The notes below the pieces were generated by a model that was not told the origin of the DNA, ran no database searches, and was given only the letters and a program-made list of their open reading frames with translations. A stretch of 18,171 nucleotides of DNA from Acidobacteriota bacterium. GTDB lineage: Bacteria > Acidobacteriota > Terriglobia > Acidiferrales > UBA7541. Location: the NCBI GenBank assembly GCA_003161195.1, contig PMOV01000344.1, positions 33,354 through 51,524 on the forward strand. The letters run 5' to 3'. Within the stretch, counting starts at the first letter, position 1, and each line of letters starts with the position of its first letter. Position numbers and translations under genes: made by a program. This document shows, one piece after another, positions 14,327-18,171 of this stretch.

Positions 14327-15397
14327 TTAATAATCTGTGCCAGTGAGCTGGGCTTTGTGCCAGGTGGCGTCGCGGTGGAAATGGCTCAAGGACTTGGCGA
14401 GTTCCGCGGTTTTGGGCCCCAAATCTTTCTCGTAAACGACGCCGTCTTGATCGACCAGAAAGGTCATAACGCCCGAGTCGCGATACTTGGCGGGATAGGC
14501 AATGAAGGCGAAGCCGCGCTCAGCGCCACCTTCGGAACTAGCCATCATGCTGCGCGAGGACGTCGAGGCGTTTTGCGCCTTCGGCGTCGCGGACGCTGCG
14601 CCCGGCTGCAGCATGCGGAAATAGTAGCCCTCAAACGGCTGCGCCTGCAGGTCCGAGTCCGAGCTTTGCGGGTAACCTTCCGCGGCTGCGGCCGCTACCA
14701 GCGGACCGATCGGGCTTTCCGGGTCGCCGCTCGACGCCTTCCAATACAAGCCGTTGTGTTTGCCGGGATCGCTAAAGAATTTTTCGGCGTACCGGTTCGC
14801 GGGTTCGCCGTCATGCGGCTTTGCGTAGTATTCCTTCTCCGCGTCCACCAAGGTCACGCTCACCTGAATCACCGCCAGTTCATTGCGCCCAACGCGGCGA
14901 TAGAGAATTTCCTGCTTGCCCGCTGCGGTGTCGAAAAACCACTCGGAACCTCTGTGCAGCAGCGGAATCGGCGTAGGCCAGTTTTCCGCGCCGATGTACA
15001 ACGTGGTGGTGCCGTTGGGCTCCATCACCAAGCGATGCATTTGCTTAAATTTTTCGACGATTTGTTGCCGTTCCTCACTGTCGGCGGTGGCATCGCCGGA
15101 GGAAACCACGTCTTTGGCATTCGGACCGAGCACTTTGAGGAGCGCTTGCGGGTCGTCGCTCTGTAGGGCGGCGATGAGCGCCTGGCTCGCGGCTTCACAA
15201 GAGGGATACGTCTGCTGGCCGGGTTGCGGCCCATTAGCGATGTGCTTGTGAGGAGCGGGAGCTGCAGCCGCCGGGGCGGCCTGATCGCTCGGCGCGGTTT
15301 GCGCGGCCACCGCACCGGCGCAACATGCCGAGGCAGCAAAGACTGCCAACGCGTAGAAATTACTTTTTGTGGACTTGCGGGAATCGAAGTTCTTCAT
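14327..15397 (-). CDS. Secreted DUF2950 family protein
   Basis: 356 residues with a signal peptide: a basic start, then a hydrophobic stretch ALAVFAASACCAGAVAA (17-33), cleaved after about residue 32-33. An Ala/Pro-rich linker follows at ~34-50. The C-terminal part carries the DUF2950 patterns PFEGYYFRML (about 254-263), GFAFIAYPAKYRDSGVMTFL and DQDGVVYEKDLGP. Function is unknown for the family, which is exported to the periplasm or beyond. GGAGAG precedes the start. It follows the DUF3300 gene on the same strand across a 146-base gap that shows no further gene. These two families are commonly neighbours, which points to a joint envelope role. Confidence 0.85.
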   Translation of the reverse strand: MKNFDSRKSTKSNFYALAVFAASACCAGAVAAQTAPSDQAAPAAAAPAPHKHIANGPQPGQQTYPSCEAASQALIAALQSDDPQALLKVLGPNAKDVVSSGDATADSEERQQIVEKFKQMHRLVMEPNGTTTLYIGAENWPTPIPLLHRGSEWFFDTAAGKQEILYRRVGRNELAVIQVSVTLVDAEKEYYAKPHDGEPANRYAEKFFSDPGKHNGLYWKASSGDPESPIGPLVAAAAAEGYPQSSDSDLQAQPFEGYYFRMLQPGAASATPKAQNASTSSRSMMASSEGGAERGFAFIAYPAKYRDSGVMTFLVDQDGVVYEKDLGPKTAELAKSLSHFHRDATWHKAQLTGTDY

Positions 15398-15543
15398 GGT
15401 GCGGACTCTCCATTTCTTGCATGGGCCTGGGAAAACAGATCAAAAAACCTGCAGGGTCTTCGCCCCGCTTTACACTTAAGTACCGGGAAATGCGGGCGGA
15501 CGCATTCGCCACGCCCGCCGCCAGAGCTAGCTGGAGAAACGAA

Positions 15544-16698
15544 TTAGTGACGGCCACCACCGCCGCCGCGGCCACCGCCGCCTCCACCATGGAAGCCACC
15601 GCCGCCGCGGGAACCACCGCCAAAGCTGGATTGCCCGCGAGACGAGAACCCGCGAGCGTCGCCGCCACGGGATACGCCGCCGAACGCCCCTGGCCGGCCG
15701 GCGTTGCCACGTTGGCCACCGGAAAAGCCGCGGGCACCACGGTCATCGCGAGCATATGGTGCGCCACCGCGGAACCCGTTAGCTCCGCGATAGCCGCCGT
15801 TAGCGCCGCCGTGAAAATAGGCACTGCGGTTATAGAAGGCACGGCTGTGATACCCATATCGGCCGCCTCCGTAGAGGATGCCACGATGGCCCCAATCAAA
15901 GCCCCATCCGCCCCAACCCCAGCCGAACCCGAAGCCCCAGCCGATTCCGAAGCCGAGGCCCCAAGAAAAGTAGGGACCAGGTCCCCACCAAGGGTAAAAG
16001 CCCGGCCAGATGCCAACGGGATAGCCGAACGCGTAATCCGGATTGTAGACCGGGACGTAGACGGTTTGCGGGTCAGCAGGTTGAATCTCAACGTCAGGGC
16101 CCTGATCCGTGACCACCTGTTGCTGGGTGGTACTCAAATGACCGGCGGCTTGCGCTTTATGGCGCATATATTGGACCGCGTCCATGACGGCTGCAGCCTG
16201 GTTGGCGTTGGCGTCGCCAAGTTCGGAGGTCCACGTCAAATTCTTATCCATATTGGCGAGGACGGTCGGGAATTGCGTCAAGGCCTTCACGCTGGGATCC
16301 CAAGGTTGCTGGTCCACCGCGTCGCCAAGTTCCTTGCCTTTGAGATTGGGATTTTGTTGGATAAAGCGCTCAGCTTCAACGATTTGCGTGGGGTAGGCGC
16401 TGGCGGCCAAGACTTGCGCCACGAGAGCGTCAGGGTACAAAGCGATGGGCGCGACCAACTGTTGAAGCTGCTGGGACGACAGTTGCGCGGAAGTCGGGCC
16501 TTGTTGTGGTGCCGAGGCGGGCTGGGTCTGGTCGCCGCCAGGACCGGAGTCTTGCGAAGCGTAAACAGGCCCGTTTTGCTGCGGATCCTGAAGTGGCGCG
16601 GCTTGCACGGTCGCACCGGTAATTGCGATCGAGAGGGCGCAGGCCAGTGCGCTCGCTGCGCCGCGAGCTAAGGTAGTTGTTAGGGTTTGTATGTTCAT
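15544..16698 (-). CDS. Secreted DUF3300 family protein with Gly-rich tail
   Basis: 384 residues with a signal peptide ending near VQA-A (31-34). A Gln/Pro/Ser-rich linker runs to ~80. The DUF3300 domain (~80-220) has LVAPIALYPDALVAQVLAAS (81-100), QNPNLKGKELGDAV (115-128), WDPSVKALTQFP (133-144) and ADPQTVYVPVYNP (208-220). Next comes an aromatic Gly/Trp/Phe-rich stretch (225-275), then a Gly/Arg/Ser-rich low-complexity tail (~297-384). AGAGG precedes the start at 16698. Function is unknown; export and the Gly-rich tail suggest an envelope or surface role. The Gly-rich coding DNA creates long false ORFs on the other strand. Confidence 0.88.
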   Translation of the reverse strand: MNIQTLTTTLARGAASALACALSIAITGATVQAAPLQDPQQNGPVYASQDSGPGGDQTQPASAPQQGPTSAQLSSQQLQQLVAPIALYPDALVAQVLAASAYPTQIVEAERFIQQNPNLKGKELGDAVDQQPWDPSVKALTQFPTVLANMDKNLTWTSELGDANANQAAAVMDAVQYMRHKAQAAGHLSTTQQQVVTDQGPDVEIQPADPQTVYVPVYNPDYAFGYPVGIWPGFYPWWGPGPYFSWGLGFGIGWGFGFGWGWGGWGFDWGHRGILYGGGRYGYHSRAFYNRSAYFHGGANGGYRGANGFRGGAPYARDDRGARGFSGGQRGNAGRPGAFGGVSRGGDARGFSSRGQSSFGGGSRGGGGFHGGGGGGRGGGGGRH

Positions 16699-16793
16699 GG
16701 CGAACCTCTGTTCGCGCTGCTTGCCTACAAAACGTTGGATGCGGGGGAAGCGTGGGTTGTTTCACGTTTTTGCGGTGTGGGTTGGGCAGACTA

Positions 16794-16889
16794 GTACTCA
16801 CCCCGCTGGAGCAAAAAGCAGCCCTTGCGAAAAGAGAGTAAAGGAAGAGCAGTACTCAAAGAGAGGATTACCGCAGAGGCAATGAGTAC
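16794..16889. repeat. Three copies of GTACTCA upstream of the DUF3300 gene
   Basis: GTACTCA occurs at 16794-16800 and 16852-16858, and its reverse complement TGAGTAC at 16883-16889. All lie in the 238-base gap between the DUF3300 start and the thioesterase stop. The first two are extended to AGTACTCA and contain the palindrome AGTACT. They may be operator half-sites for the DUF3300/DUF2950 unit. No other gene is seen in this gap. Confidence 0.25.
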
Positions 16890-16936
16890 GCGGAGGTGCG
16901 CAACAAACGGCACAGCCAGCGAATACGCTCACGTGC

Positions 16937-17368
16937 TTAGGGTTCGAGTTCGAGGGGGCCAAAACGATCGATGAGCTCTTGCGGGATTGTCTGGCTGCGG
17001 ATTCCGCGCGGGTCGAGCGGCTCGCGCACTACCCACACGCGGGTTTCAAAGCCTTCCACGGCCAGAAGTTCACCCTTATAAAGCCGGTGCTCGACCGAGA
17101 AACTGCTGGTGCCCCACTTGGTGATGGCGGATTCTACGTTAACGCGATCGCCGAAGGCAGAAGGCAGGATGAAGCGGCAGCGGGCGTCCACGAGCGGGAT
17201 GCCGGCGATTTCGTATTTGCGGAGCAGCTCCTGCTTGGGCAGGCCGGCTTGTTCAAAGAGCGCGTTGGTGCAGGCATCAAAAAATTCAAAGTAGCGCGGG
17301 AAATAGACGATACCGAGCGGGTCGCAGTCGCCCCATTCAATGTGGATAGTTTTGTTGTTGACAAGCAT
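16937..17368 (-). CDS. Acyl-CoA thioesterase, YbgC/4-hydroxybenzoyl-CoA thioesterase family
   Basis: Hotdog-fold enzyme that hydrolyses acyl-CoA thioesters in the cytoplasm; 143 residues, normal for the family. The active-site segment IEWGDCDPLGIVYFPRYFEF (10-29) holds the conserved D-x-D-x-x-G-I-V-Y pattern, in which the second Asp (D16) matches the catalytic Asp. The later strands SSFSVEHRLYKGELLAVEGF (98-117) fit the hotdog core. The frame is open far upstream, but the family length and N-terminus favour the ATG at 17368, although no clear Shine-Dalgarno precedes it. It diverges from the serine dehydratase gene across a 262-base gap with no convincing gene. The true substrate cannot be told from sequence. 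Confidence 0.87.
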   Translation of the reverse strand: MLVNNKTIHIEWGDCDPLGIVYFPRYFEFFDACTNALFEQAGLPKQELLRKYEIAGIPLVDARCRFILPSAFGDRVNVESAITKWGTSSFSVEHRLYKGELLAVEGFETRVWVVREPLDPRGIRSQTIPQELIDRFGPLELEP

Positions 17369-17630
17369 GGTGGCAGTTTTGGCTGGCGTGTTGGCCGTGT
17401 CTGTGGAGGATTCTATCGCAGGTCCGCGGGAGATGAGTGAGAAGTGGAGGCTCCGCGTATAGTCTTCGACAACTCTCAGTTCAAACCCGCCAATACGGAG
17501 ATTCATCGCGCACACCTCGCGCGGGATGGAAAAGCGTTGGCGTTCCGAGGGGGCTGCGCCCATCGAACGTTGTGCGTGCGAACGAACTTGGGCGGTAACA
17601 TGGTTAAATGCGTTTTGGTGATTTGGCGCT

Positions 17631-18171
17631 ATGAAGACGAGCTTGTTTGAACTGTTCAAGATTGGCATTGGACCTTCGAGTTCGCACACCGTGGGTCCGA
17701 TGCGGGCGGCGCGGCGCTTTGCGTGCGCGCTCGCGGACACGGGTTTGCTGGAGCGTGTGGCGCGAGTGCGCGTGGAATTGTTTGGCTCGCTGGCGTTGAC
17801 CGGCATGGGCCATGGGACGGATCGCGGGATTTTGCTGGGGCTGCTGGGGAAGCAGCCAGACGAAGTGGATCCGGTGGACATTCAAAAGACCGTGAACGGA
17901 ATCCGCGAGACGCAGACGATTGCGCTGCTCGGAAGCAAGAGCGTCATTTTTCGCCACGAGGATTTGATCTGGAATAAGAACGCGTTGCTACCCGGGCATT
18001 CCAACGGGATGCGGTTTACGGCGCTGGATGCGGAAGGCGCGACGCTGGCCCGGCGGGAATGCTATTCCGTAGGCGGCGGATTTGTGCGCGAAGAAGGGCA
18101 GGACGATTCGGGCGACGATAAGGCGGCGGTGCCGTATCCCTTTCGCAGCGCGGCGGAGCTACTGGAACTGG
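17631..18171 (+). CDS. sdaA: L-serine dehydratase (single-chain, iron-sulfur), 5' part
   Basis: Deaminates L-serine to pyruvate and ammonia using a [4Fe-4S] cluster. The window holds the first 180 codons, and the gene runs off the end. The start SLFELFKIGIGPSSSHTVGP (4-23) is the family hallmark; SSSHT is its most conserved stretch. ELFGSLALTGMGHGTDRGIL follows (beta domain), then an LPGHSNGM segment and YSVGGGFV in the region leading into the catalytic domain. The ATG at 17631 fits the family N-terminus; the ribosome site is weak. No frameshift is visible. Codons end mostly in G, like fliF to fliH and unlike fliA to fliN. Confidence 0.95.
   Translation, partial: MKTSLFELFKIGIGPSSSHTVGPMRAARRFACALADTGLLERVARVRVELFGSLALTGMGHGTDRGILLGLLGKQPDEVDPVDIQKTVNGIRETQTIALLGSKSVIFRHEDLIWNKNALLPGHSNGMRFTALDAEGATLARRECYSVGGGFVREEGQDDSGDDKAAVPYPFRSAAELLEL

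Noticed and set aside
15325..16671. Long plus-strand ORF (448 codons) opposite the DUF3300 gene
   Set aside because: It is the mirror of a GC-rich, Gly-rich coding region; the Ala/Thr/Val runs are complements of the real gene's codons.
17369..17881. N-terminal extension of the thioesterase to 314 residues
   Set aside because: Far beyond the family length, with no conserved features; it would overlap the serine dehydratase gene on the other strand.

Overview
The window looks like chromosomal DNA of a free-living, flagellate-lineage bacterium with about 60% GC. The phylum Acidobacteriota is the best guess. The reasons are the adjacent DUF3300 and DUF2950 secreted-protein genes, the MacB-type ABC pairs, and the flagellar gene order with an HDOD protein at its end. 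This is inferred from gene content and style; no rRNA or other marker gene is present.

Layout. (1) 1-166: the tail of an upstream unit, a strong hairpin resembling an intrinsic terminator, and a 7-bp inverted repeat in front of the first gene. (2) 167-9768, plus strand: a flagellar cluster. It encodes a sigma-54 activator without a DNA-binding domain, FliF, FliG, FliH, a broken FliJ remnant, FliL, a mini FliN, a soluble FliO-like protein, only the last ~120 residues of FlhA, the flagellar sigma factor FliA, FliM, and a FliY/FliN-type protein. (3) 9843-11127: a 65-codon ORF behind a perfect Shine-Dalgarno, overlapping an HDOD signalling protein by ATGA. (4) 11384-13674, minus strand: a MacB/FtsX-type permease and its ATPase. 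(5) 13738-16698, minus strand: an unknown 155-aa protein, a DUF2950 protein and a DUF3300 protein. (6) 16937-17368, minus strand: an acyl-CoA thioesterase, divergent from (7) the 5' part of an L-serine dehydratase gene (17631 to the window end).

The most striking point is what the flagellar cluster lacks. Read against the common order fliF-G-H-I-J ... fliL-M-N-O-P-Q-R-flhB-flhA-flhF-flhG-fliA, it is shortened at several points. fliI and the 5' part of fliJ are gone between FliH and FliL. fliP, fliQ, fliR, flhB and roughly four-fifths of flhA are gone between FliO and the FlhA tail. flhF and flhG are absent before fliA. The missing set is centred on the type III export ATPase and gate. The MS-ring, the C-ring (FliF, FliG, FliM, FliN), FliL, FliH and sigma-28 remain as clean ORFs with tight ATGA-type couplings. 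Either this is a flagellar locus in decay, with the export genes intact elsewhere, or it is a rotor/switch scaffold kept after loss of export. The strand composition of the coding strand also flips inside this cluster, from G-ending to C-ending codons around 5.3-6.6 kb. That suggests an old rearrangement near the same breakpoints.

No CRISPR array, rRNA, intact tRNA or insertion sequence was found.
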